From Rhizobacter sp. Root404 (GTDB taxonomy: Bacteria > Pseudomonadota > Gammaproteobacteria > Burkholderiales > Burkholderiaceae_C): a stretch of 64,000 nt of DNA. The notes beneath the pieces were generated by a model. The model was not told where the DNA came from. It was given only the letters and a program-made list of their open reading frames with translations, and did not search any database. This document shows, in pieces, positions 57,121 to 64,000 of the stretch. Numbering within the stretch: the stretch's first letter is position 1; each line of letters opens with the position of its first letter. The DNA lies in the NCBI RefSeq assembly GCF_001425865.1, contig NZ_LMDS01000008.1, positions 269 through 64,268 on the forward strand, written 5' to 3'. The position numbers were made by a program, and so were the translations under genes.

Positions 57121-58004
57121 GGAAGGTCGGCGCCGTCGGCTGGGCGCTGGCCGCACCCGCGCTCGTCGTGATCGCGGTGTTCTTCGCGGTGCCGGTCGCC
57201 GCCGGCCTGGCGCTCAGCCTGACCGACTTCGACCTCTACGCCCTTGCCGATCTCTCGACGCTGCGCTTCGTCGGCCTGCAGAACTACGCGCGGCTGCTGC
57301 AGACGCCGCTGTTCTGGCAGGCGCTGGGCAACACCTTCTACTTCGTCGTCGTCGGCGTGCCGGTGTCGATCGGCCTGTCGCTCGCGGCGGCGCTCCTGCT
57401 GAACGCGCGGGTCGCGAAGTGGCAGCCGTTCTTCCGCACCGCGCTGTTCGCGCCGGTGGTCACCACGGTCGTCGCGGTCGCGGTGATCTGGCGCTATCTG
57501 CTGCACACGCGCTACGGGTTGATCAACCAGGGGCTCGCGTCGCTCGGCGTCGACCCGATCGACTGGCTCGGCAACCCGCACTGGTCGATGCCGGCGATCA
57601 TCCTGTTCGCGGCGTGGAAGAACTTCGGCTACAACATGATCATCCTGCTGGCCGCGCTGCAGGCCGTGCCGCGCGAGATGTACGAATCGGCGCGCGTCGA
57701 CGGCGCCGGGCCCTGGCGCCAGTTCGCCGACCTGACGTTCCCGATGCTGACGCCGACACTGGTGATGGTCGGCATCATGACGATCTCCGGCTACTTCCAG
57801 CTCTTCGCCGAGCCGTACGTGATGACGCAGGGCGGACCGTTGCGCAGCACCGTCAGCGTCCTGTACTTCATGTACGAGGAAGGCTTCCGCTGGTGGAACC
57901 TCGGCAATGCGAGCGCGGTCGCGTTCCTGCTGTTCGTCGTGATCTTCGCGGTCAGCTGGGTGCTGCTGCGCTTCGACCGCGACCCTACCGGGGCGACGTC
58001 ATGA
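57117..58004 (+). CDS. Sugar ABC transporter permease, MalF type
   Basis: A 295-residue inner-membrane permease with six membrane segments. The ATPase-contact EAA loop is EMYESARVDGAGPWRQFADLTFP. MTQGGPLRSTVSVLYFMYEEGF is the usual signature of carbohydrate uptake transporters. The ATG at 57117 overlaps the binding-protein stop by 4 bp, and its own stop overlaps the next permease by 4 bp. Confidence 0.93.
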   Translation: MRKVGAVGWALAAPALVVIAVFFAVPVAAGLALSLTDFDLYALADLSTLRFVGLQNYARLLQTPLFWQALGNTFYFVVVGVPVSIGLSLAAALLLNARVAKWQPFFRTALFAPVVTTVVAVAVIWRYLLHTRYGLINQGLASLGVDPIDWLGNPHWSMPAIILFAAWKNFGYNMIILLAALQAVPREMYESARVDGAGPWRQFADLTFPMLTPTLVMVGIMTISGYFQLFAEPYVMTQGGPLRSTVSVLYFMYEEGFRWWNLGNASAVAFLLFVVIFAVSWVLLRFDRDPTGATS

Positions 58005-58822
58005 ACGCGCGCTGGGCGATGTGGGTGGTGAACGGCCTGCTCTGCGGGTTGGCCTTCATCGCGTTGTTCCCGCTCCTGTGGATGCTGTCCGTTTCGTTCA
58101 TGCCGGCTGGCGCGTCGAGCACGCTGCCGACGCCGATCCTGCCGACGCAGATCACGCTCGACAACTACCGCCAGCTGTTCGGCAGCATCGGCATGGGCCG
58201 CTACTTCGCCAACAGCCTCGCGCTGGCCCTGCTGTCGAGCGTGATCTCGGTCAGCTTCAACGTGATGGCCGGCTACGCGTTCGCGAAGCTGAAGTTCCGC
58301 GGCCGCGACGCGATCTTCAAGACGCTGCTCGGCGCGCTGGTGATCCCGGGGCAGGTCGCGATGCTGCCGCTGTTCCTGATGCTCAAGCCGCTCGGGTTGA
58401 TCAACAGCTACGCCGGCGCGGTGGTGCCGATGATGGCCAGCGTGTTCGGCATCTTCCTGGTGCGCCAGTTCGCGCGCGGCATCCCGGACGACCTGCTCGA
58501 GGCCGCGCGCATCGACGGTGCGAGTGAGTGGCGCATCTTCCTGACCATCGTCGTGCCGGTGCTGACGCCCGTGCTCGCGACGCTGGCGATCTTCTCGTTC
58601 CTCGGCAGCTGGAACGACTTCATGTGGCCGCTGATCGTGCTGACCGACGACTCGCTGCACACGCTGCCGGTCGCGCTCGCCGGCCTGTCGCGCGAGCACG
58701 TGCAGGACAACGAACTGATGATGGCCGGCTCGGTCGTGACGATCCTGCCGGTGCTGGTGGTGTTCCTCGCGCTGCAGCGGCACTACATGGCGGGGCTGAT
58801 GGCCGGGAGCGTGAAGGGATGA
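58001..58822 (+). CDS. Sugar ABC transporter permease, MalG type
   Basis: A 273-residue permease with six membrane segments, partner of the MalF-type protein. The EAA loop is DLLEAARIDGASEWRIFLTIVVP and FSFLGSWNDFMWPLIVL is typical. It overlaps the genes on both sides by 4 bp. No ATPase gene (MsmK/UgpC type) occurs in this locus, so the pair must use an ATPase encoded elsewhere. Confidence 0.93.
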   Translation: MNARWAMWVVNGLLCGLAFIALFPLLWMLSVSFMPAGASSTLPTPILPTQITLDNYRQLFGSIGMGRYFANSLALALLSSVISVSFNVMAGYAFAKLKFRGRDAIFKTLLGALVIPGQVAMLPLFLMLKPLGLINSYAGAVVPMMASVFGIFLVRQFARGIPDDLLEAARIDGASEWRIFLTIVVPVLTPVLATLAIFSFLGSWNDFMWPLIVLTDDSLHTLPVALAGLSREHVQDNELMMAGSVVTILPVLVVFLALQRHYMAGLMAGSVKG

Positions 58823-61800
58823 TGAAGCCGCTGTTCGTGGCGGGCGCGTTCGCGGCCGCGACGCTCGCCCACGCGCAGGACCGCGTGCTCGACGATTTCG
58901 AGAACCCGGCGGCCTGGACCGTCAGCGCGACCGACGACGTGAAGGCCGCGCTGCGCGCCGTCGACGGCCCGCACGGCAAGGCGCTGTGCATCGACTTCGA
59001 CTTCGGCCACGTCACCGGCTACATCAGCGCGCAGCGCGCGTTGCCGATCGAGTACCCGGCCCGCTACGAGTTCAGCGTGGACGTGAAGGGCGACGCGCCG
59101 CGCAACGCCCTGCAGTTCAAGCTGGTCGATGCCAGCGGCGAGAACGTCTGGTGGGGTCAGCGGCCGGAGTTCCGCTTTCCGCACGAGTGGCAGACGTTGA
59201 AGTTCCGCCAGCGCCAGATCGAGTTCGCGTGGGGACCGACCACCGACAAGGCGCTGCGCCAGACCGCGTCGATCGAACTGGTGATCGCCTCCGGCAGCGG
59301 CGCGGGCCAGGGCACGGCGTGCTTCGACCGCCTGACGCTGCGGCAGCTGCCGGACGTCGCGCCGCCGATTCCAGCACCGGTGCTGCGCGCCGATGGCCTG
59401 AGCGTCGACTACGGCATCGCGCGCGAGTTCGGCGCGTTGACCGTGCGCTGGCGGGCCGGTGCGGCGCCGGCGCGCTACGACATCGAGCTGTCCGACGACG
59501 GCGTGCAGTGGCGGCGCGTGCGCCGCGTCGAGCGCGCCCGCGGCGGCGTGCAGGCGCATTGGCTGCCCGAATCGGAGGCGCGCTTCGTGCGTGTCGTGCC
59601 CGAGGCCGGCAGCCGCGCCGCACTGGCCGCGATCGAGCCGCGCGACGCGCCGACCGCCAATGCCTTCTTCATGCAGCTCGCGAAGGACGCGCCGCGCGGC
59701 CACTACCCGCGTGCCTACGTGGGCGAGCAGTCGTACTGGACCGTGCTCGGCGTCGACGGCGCGCGCGTCGCGTCGCTGCTGAGCGAGGACGGCGTGCTGG
59801 AGCCGGTGCCGGGCGCCGGCGGATTGGAGCCGTTCCTGGTCGCCGACGGCCGCGTGCTGAGCTGGGCCGATGCCCGGATCACCCACTCGCTGCGCGACGG
59901 CGATCTGCCGATGCCCGCGGTGCACTGGACGATCGGCGACCTCGCGCTCGACGTCGAGGCGTTCGGCAGCGGCACGCCCGAGGCCGCGCAGGCGCTGGCG
60001 GGCTACACCGTGCGCAACCGCGGCAAGACGGCGCGAACCGTGACGCTAGCGCTCGCGTGGCGGCCGTTCCAGGCGAACCCGCCGACGCAGTTCCTGGCCC
60101 ATCCCGGTGGGGCGAGTGCGATCGAGTCGATCGGGTGGAACGGGCAGGCGTTGTCGGTCAATGGCGCACCGCGCGTCCAACCGCTCGTGGCGCCGAGCAG
60201 CGTGCAGCTCGAACCCTTGGCCGCCGGCGCGACCGCATGGCTGCCGGGCGCCGCGGGCGAGCGGTCAGGCATGAGCGAGCGACGCGTTGCCGACGACGCA
60301 GGGTTCGCGAGCGGCGTGCTGCGCTACGAGCTCCGGTTGCGCCCCGGCGAATCGCGCCGGATTGCCGTCGCGCTGCCGGTCAGCGGCCGGCCCGTCGCCC
60401 CGACGCTCGCGGCCTTCGCGGCCGAGGAACGACGCGTGGCTGCCCGATGGCGCGAGCGCCTCGATCGCGTGCGCATCTCCGGCCCGGGCGAGGTGGCCGA
60501 CGTGGCCGCGACGTTGCGCACCGCCCTCGGCCACATCCTCGTCAACCGCAGCGGTCCCGCGCTGCAGCCCGGCGCGCGCGCGTATTCGCGCTCGTGGATC
60601 CGCGACGGTGCGCTGACCTCCGCGGCGCTGCTGCGGCTCGGGCACGACGCCGCGGCGCGCGAGTTTCTGCAATGGTTCGCGCCGTTCCAGTTCAAGAACG
60701 GCAAGGTGCCGTGCTGCGCCACCGTCCGCGGCGCCGACCCGGTGCCCGAGAACGACAGCGACGGCGAGTTCGCCTTCGCGGTCGCCGACCTGTGGCACCA
60801 CACGCACGACGAGGCCACGGTGCGCGCGCTGTGGCCGAACGTGCGCGCCGCGATCGGGCACATGGAGACGCTGCGCCAGAGCGAACGCACCGAGCGGAAC
60901 CGGACGCCCGAGCGTGCCGCCTACTTCGGCCTGATGCCGCCGTCGATCAGCCACGAGGGCTACTCCGACAAGGCTGCGTATTCGTACTGGGACGACTTCT
61001 GGGCGTCGATCGGCTACCGCAGCGCCGTCGAACTCGCGCAGGCGCTGAACCTGCCCGACGACGCGAAGCGCATCGCCGTGCAGCGCGACGAGTTCAACGC
61101 CGATCTCGCGAGTTCGCTCGCCGCCAGCACCAGCTTCCACCGGATGGACGTCCTGCCCGGCGCGGCCGACCGCGGCGATGTCGATCCGACGTCGAGCACC
61201 GTCGCGCTCAGCCCCGGCGGGCTGCTGGGCACGCTGCCGGACGCGCTGGTGCGCAACACCTTCGAGCGTTACTGGCGCGACTTCCAGGCGCGGCAGAAGA
61301 ACGAGGCCGCCGGCATCCGCCACGGCGACGGCGCCTACACGCCCTACGAGTGGCGCAACGTCGGCGCGCTGGTGCGGCTCGGCCAGCGCGAGCGGGCGTT
61401 GCAGGCCATGGACTATTTCTACCGCGACCGCCGCCCGGCCGGCTGGAAGCAGTGGGCCGAGGTGGTCCTGCGCGACCCGCGTGAGCCGCGCTTCCTCGGC
61501 GACATGCCGCACGGCTGGGTGGCGTCCGACCAGATCCGTTCGGTGCTCGACCTGTTCGCCTACGAGCACGAAGGCCGGCGCGCGCTGGTGCTCGCGGCCG
61601 GCGTGCCACAGGCGTGGCTGGCCGGCCCGGGCCTGAAGATCGAAGGCCTGCGCACGCCGTACGGCGCGCTCGGCTGGCAGGCGCGCGCCCGCACTGCGGC
61701 GGGCCGGACGACGATCGCGTTCGAGCTGAAGCCGCTGCGCGACTTTCCGCCCGGCGGGATCGAGCTGCGCGGGCCCTGGCCGGCGAACGCGCGCGTCACG

Positions 61801-61902
61801 GTCGACGGCCGGCCGGTCGCCACCGCGGCCGACCGCATCGCACTGCCGCGCGCGCCGGCGCGCGTGCAGATCGACTTTCCCGCGTCGACCGCGGCGAGGT
61901 GA
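58819..61902 (+). CDS. Large exported multidomain protein, probable (alpha/alpha)6 glycoside hydrolase
   Basis: A 1027-residue secreted protein I cannot assign to a numbered family. A signal peptide ends LAHA-QD (about 20). Residues about 22-175 are a beta-sandwich resembling carbohydrate-binding or CIA30-like modules (VLDDFENPAAWTV). Residues about 190-285 look like a discoidin-type module, 290-555 a beta-rich supersandwich, and 560-930 an (alpha/alpha)6 barrel with SRSWIRDGAL (W593-A598), ENDSDGEFAFAVADLW and KAAYSYWDDFWASIGYR. A small beta-domain ends the protein. It overlaps the MalG-type gene by 4 bp, so it is part of the same operon. Confidence 0.78.
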   Translation: MMKPLFVAGAFAAATLAHAQDRVLDDFENPAAWTVSATDDVKAALRAVDGPHGKALCIDFDFGHVTGYISAQRALPIEYPARYEFSVDVKGDAPRNALQFKLVDASGENVWWGQRPEFRFPHEWQTLKFRQRQIEFAWGPTTDKALRQTASIELVIASGSGAGQGTACFDRLTLRQLPDVAPPIPAPVLRADGLSVDYGIAREFGALTVRWRAGAAPARYDIELSDDGVQWRRVRRVERARGGVQAHWLPESEARFVRVVPEAGSRAALAAIEPRDAPTANAFFMQLAKDAPRGHYPRAYVGEQSYWTVLGVDGARVASLLSEDGVLEPVPGAGGLEPFLVADGRVLSWADARITHSLRDGDLPMPAVHWTIGDLALDVEAFGSGTPEAAQALAGYTVRNRGKTARTVTLALAWRPFQANPPTQFLAHPGGASAIESIGWNGQALSVNGAPRVQPLVAPSSVQLEPLAAGATAWLPGAAGERSGMSERRVADDAGFASGVLRYELRLRPGESRRIAVALPVSGRPVAPTLAAFAAEERRVAARWRERLDRVRISGPGEVADVAATLRTALGHILVNRSGPALQPGARAYSRSWIRDGALTSAALLRLGHDAAAREFLQWFAPFQFKNGKVPCCATVRGADPVPENDSDGEFAFAVADLWHHTHDEATVRALWPNVRAAIGHMETLRQSERTERNRTPERAAYFGLMPPSISHEGYSDKAAYSYWDDFWASIGYRSAVELAQALNLPDDAKRIAVQRDEFNADLASSLAASTSFHRMDVLPGAADRGDVDPTSSTVALSPGGLLGTLPDALVRNTFERYWRDFQARQKNEAAGIRHGDGAYTPYEWRNVGALVRLGQRERALQAMDYFYRDRRPAGWKQWAEVVLRDPREPRFLGDMPHGWVASDQIRSVLDLFAYEHEGRRALVLAAGVPQAWLAGPGLKIEGLRTPYGALGWQARARTAAGRTTIAFELKPLRDFPPGGIELRGPWPANARVTVDGRPVATAADRIALPRAPARVQIDFPASTAAR

Positions 61903-61905
61903 CCG

Positions 61906-62649
61906 ATGCCGAAACGACGTGAGCTGATCGGGATGACTGCTGCGGCAGCGCTGCTGCCGGGTTGCGCGGCGACTGCGCCGCTGCTCGCCGGCGAGCAGAC
62001 GCGGACCTTCACCGGCGTGATCCGCAAGTCCGTCGAATGGCGCTACCTCGTGTGGATGCCCGAGGCCGCGGACCGCCCGGCTGCCGGCTGGCCGCTGCTG
62101 ATTTTCCTGCACGGCTCGGGCGAGCGCGGCACCGACCTCGCGCGGGTCAAGGCCCACGGCCCGCCGAAGTACGCGGCCGCCGGGCGCCGCTTCCCGTTCG
62201 TGCTGGTCGCGCCGCAGCTGCCCGAAGAGCGGCAATGGGACCCGGACGCGATCGAGGCACTGCGCGCCGACCTGATCGCGCGCGGGCCGATCGACCCCGA
62301 TCGCGTGCTGCTGACCGGCATGAGCCTGGGCGGCCACGGCACCTGGGACTACGCCGTCGAATACCCCGACCGGCTCGCGGCGATCGCGCCGGTCTGCGGC
62401 AGTGGCGTGCCCAGCCTGGCGATGCGGCTGGCGCGGCTGCCGGTCTGGTCGTTCCACGGCGCGCTCGACGACGTGGTGCCGATCGCGCCCGACCGCCTGA
62501 TGATCGACGCCGTGCGCGCTGCCGGCGGTCGACCGAAATTCACGGTCTATCCCGACGTGGGCCACAACGCCTGGGACCCGGCCTATGCCGACCCGGCGCT
62601 GTACGACTGGCTGCTGGCCCAGCGCCGCGGGCAGCCGGCACGCGGCTGA
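61906..62649 (+). CDS. Alpha/beta-hydrolase lipoprotein (esterase-like)
   Basis: A 247-residue exported alpha/beta-hydrolase. The leader has a lipobox (LLPGC, C20). The oxyanion segment is IFLHGSGERGTDL, the nucleophile serine is in TGMSLGGHGT, the acid in FHGALDDVVP and the histidine in DVGHNAWDP, all in order. It starts 3 bp after the multidomain protein gene, so it belongs to the operon. It resembles dienelactone-hydrolase/phospholipase-type esterases attached to polysaccharide loci; substrate is unknown. It might remove ester groups from the glycan. Confidence 0.88.
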   Translation: MPKRRELIGMTAAAALLPGCAATAPLLAGEQTRTFTGVIRKSVEWRYLVWMPEAADRPAAGWPLLIFLHGSGERGTDLARVKAHGPPKYAAAGRRFPFVLVAPQLPEERQWDPDAIEALRADLIARGPIDPDRVLLTGMSLGGHGTWDYAVEYPDRLAAIAPVCGSGVPSLAMRLARLPVWSFHGALDDVVPIAPDRLMIDAVRAAGGRPKFTVYPDVGHNAWDPAYADPALYDWLLAQRRGQPARG

Positions 62650-62712
62650 GTTCGCCGCCGGCACGGGGCTCAAGTCCCCGTCCGGCTCGCCGATAAACCG
62701 GGCACCACCCGT

Positions 62713-63156
62713 ATGCACCTCACCGCCATGCCCCGCCGTGCCCTCATCGCCATCCTCCTTGCCAGCAGCGTGCTGGCGGGGTGCGACATGCTCGGCGGCG
62801 CGCTCGGGATCGAGTCGCCCGAGAAGGTGGCCGCCGCCCGCGAGGCCGATGGCAAGGCGATCGGCGGCGCCTGCCGCCACGCCGGCCGGGCGATCGAGGA
62901 TTGCTACGCGCTGAACAAGAAGGCCGAGAAGGCCGCGGTGTTCGCCGGCTGGCGCGACATGAACGACTACATGCGCGAAAACAAGATCGATCCGGTTCCA
63001 CCGCAGCTCGTGACGCAGGTCGCCGGGGCGAAAGCCACCGTGGTCGAGACCGAGGACGCCGGGCGCGACGCGCCGGCCGCCGACAAGCCGGGCGCGAAGA
63101 CCGAGGGCGCCGCCAAGCCGCGTGCCCGCGTCAGCGCCAAGGCACACGACTCCTGA
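62713..63156 (+). CDS. Small lipoprotein, unknown function
   Basis: A 147-residue putative lipoprotein. The signal contains LAGC with the lipidated cysteine about residue 24 from the first ATG (19 from the ATG at 62728, which is an alternative start). The mature part is small, helical and charged, with two cysteines (GACRHAGRAIEDCY), and ends in an Ala/Lys-rich low-complexity tail. I do not recognise a family. It lies 63 bp after the esterase gene and could be independent of the carbohydrate operon. Confidence 0.72.
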   Translation: MHLTAMPRRALIAILLASSVLAGCDMLGGALGIESPEKVAAAREADGKAIGGACRHAGRAIEDCYALNKKAEKAAVFAGWRDMNDYMRENKIDPVPPQLVTQVAGAKATVVETEDAGRDAPAADKPGAKTEGAAKPRARVSAKAHDS

Positions 63157-63256
63157 GCTGCAGTCCGTCGCACGCTCGTGCAGTTCGTCGCGCCGCGCGT
63201 GACGTGACGGGCGCGAGGCGGCAAATTCGCGTTGTCCGATCCCTTCCGGAGACGCC

Positions 63257-64000
63257 ATGAACTCACCTGCATCACCGCTGCTGCGCTACCTGCTGACGCT
63301 GGTCGTGGCGGCCATTGCCGCGCTGTTGCTGACCGCCGCCCCGGCGCGCGCCGACGACGGCGTCCGCTTCTCGTGGTTCGGCAGCGGCGACCGCGTCGCC
63401 GGCTCGGGCACGCCCGGGACCGAGTCGCGCGCCGTGAGCGGCTTCCAGGCGATCGCGCTGCGCTCGTCGATGAAGCTGGTGCTGCGCCAGGGCAGCCGGG
63501 AAGGCATCGAGCTGCGCGCCGACAACAACCTGTTGCCGCTGATCGAGACGCGGGTCGTCGACCATCGCGGCGTACCGACGCTGGAGATCGGCCTGAAGAA
63601 GGGCACCAGCGTGTCGACGAACACCCCGATGACGGCGACGATCGACCTCGTGACGGTGCGCTCGTTGTCCATCCACGGCTCGGGCGACGTGGTCGGCGAC
63701 GGGTTGAAGACGCCGGGCCTCGCGGTCTCGATCAGCGGCTCCGGCAACGTGCGCCTGAAGCAGCTGGCGGCCGACGAAGTCTCTGCCCGGATCTCGGGCA
63801 GTGGCGACATCGCGTTCGGCGGACGCACCGGCAAGCTGTCCATTGCGATCTCCGGCAGCGGCGATGTCGACACGCGCGACCTGCAAGCGGACGACGTGAC
63901 GGTCAGCGTGGCTGGCAGCGGCGACGCCAACGTCAACGCGCGCAAGACGCTGAGCGTCTCGATCGCCGGCGTGGGTGACGTGAAGTACAGCGGCGATGCC
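63257..64000 (+). CDS. DUF2807 (GIN-domain) exported protein, partial
   Basis: The 248 codons present encode the start of a putative auto-transporter-like adhesin head domain (DUF2807). A signal peptide ends PARA-DD (about 32). From about residue 65 the protein repeats short beta-helix units, with ISGSGN, ISGSGD and VAGSGD turns about 19-21 residues apart. GGAG lies 5 bp before the ATG at 63257. The reading frame is open to the window edge, so the C-terminus is missing. Function of the family is not established. Confidence 0.87.
   Translation, partial: MNSPASPLLRYLLTLVVAAIAALLLTAAPARADDGVRFSWFGSGDRVAGSGTPGTESRAVSGFQAIALRSSMKLVLRQGSREGIELRADNNLLPLIETRVVDHRGVPTLEIGLKKGTSVSTNTPMTATIDLVTVRSLSIHGSGDVVGDGLKTPGLAVSISGSGNVRLKQLAADEVSARISGSGDIAFGGRTGKLSIAISGSGDVDTRDLQADDVTVSVAGSGDANVNARKTLSVSIAGVGDVKYSGDA

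Noticed and set aside
60265..63258. 997-codon minus-strand reading frame opposite the large hydrolase and esterase genes
   Set aside because: It is antisense to three recognisable plus-strand genes and shows no domain or plausible export or catalytic motif.

Overview
The window is GC-rich (roughly 70 percent G+C by eye), densely coded chromosomal DNA. Gene content and order point to a Burkholderiales beta-proteobacterium of the Rubrivivax/Leptothrix/Methylibium/Piscinibacter kind. The evidence is a red-type (form IC) Rubisco operon, smg-dprA-LysM divergent from def-fmt-htpX, yajC-secD-secF, and a fused indolepyruvate ferredoxin oxidoreductase with an Lrp regulator. The genus is inference. I saw no rRNA, tRNA, CRISPR array, insertion sequence or prophage, and no intergenic stretch exceeds 300 bases.

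Region 1 (1-9922) is a Calvin-Benson-Bassham operon on the minus strand: cbbL, cbbS, cbbX, cbbF, cbbP, cbbT, cbbZ, gap and the start of pgk, driven from a 101-bp region shared with divergent cbbR. Region 2 (9962-14570) holds an orphan HTH-receiver protein facing a minus-strand operon. That operon encodes a Crp/Fnr regulator, YfiR, YfiN and YfiB, a tripartite c-di-GMP switch, with a second paralogous Crp/Fnr gene upstream. Region 3 (14724-20031) is an Lrp regulator divergent from indolepyruvate ferredoxin oxidoreductase, followed by a DAHP synthase gene.

Region 4 (20021-37231) is a nucleoside and nucleotide scavenging block. Adenosine deaminase is divergent from a tightly coupled ten-gene operon: BMP-type binding protein, LacI regulator, ABC ATPase, two permeases, cytidine deaminase, purine nucleoside phosphorylase, deoC, deoA and deoB. 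A TonB-dependent receptor, a UshA-type 5'-nucleotidase and a membrane metallophosphoesterase follow. The same perfect palindrome, GCAAACGTTTGC, lies in front of both the transporter operon and the TonB receptor, so one LacI regulon probably spans outer-membrane uptake, periplasmic dephosphorylation, inner-membrane transport and catabolism.

Region 5 (37341-48579) is housekeeping: yajC-secD-secF, a DUF1631 protein, smg, dprA, a LysM protein, def, fmt and htpX, ending in a clear intrinsic terminator. Region 6 (48747-62649) is a carbohydrate utilisation locus: GH1 beta-glucosidase, LacI regulator, a large TonB receptor with a carboxypeptidase-like N-terminal domain, an exported lipoprotein of the glucoamylase/GH144 type, a sugar ABC transporter without its own ATPase, a 1027-residue multidomain protein with a probable (alpha/alpha)6 hydrolase domain that I cannot place in a family, and an alpha/beta-hydrolase lipoprotein. 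It looks like a complete uptake and breakdown route for a beta-glucan; the exact glucan is not proven by sequence. The window ends with a small lipoprotein and the start of a DUF2807 protein.
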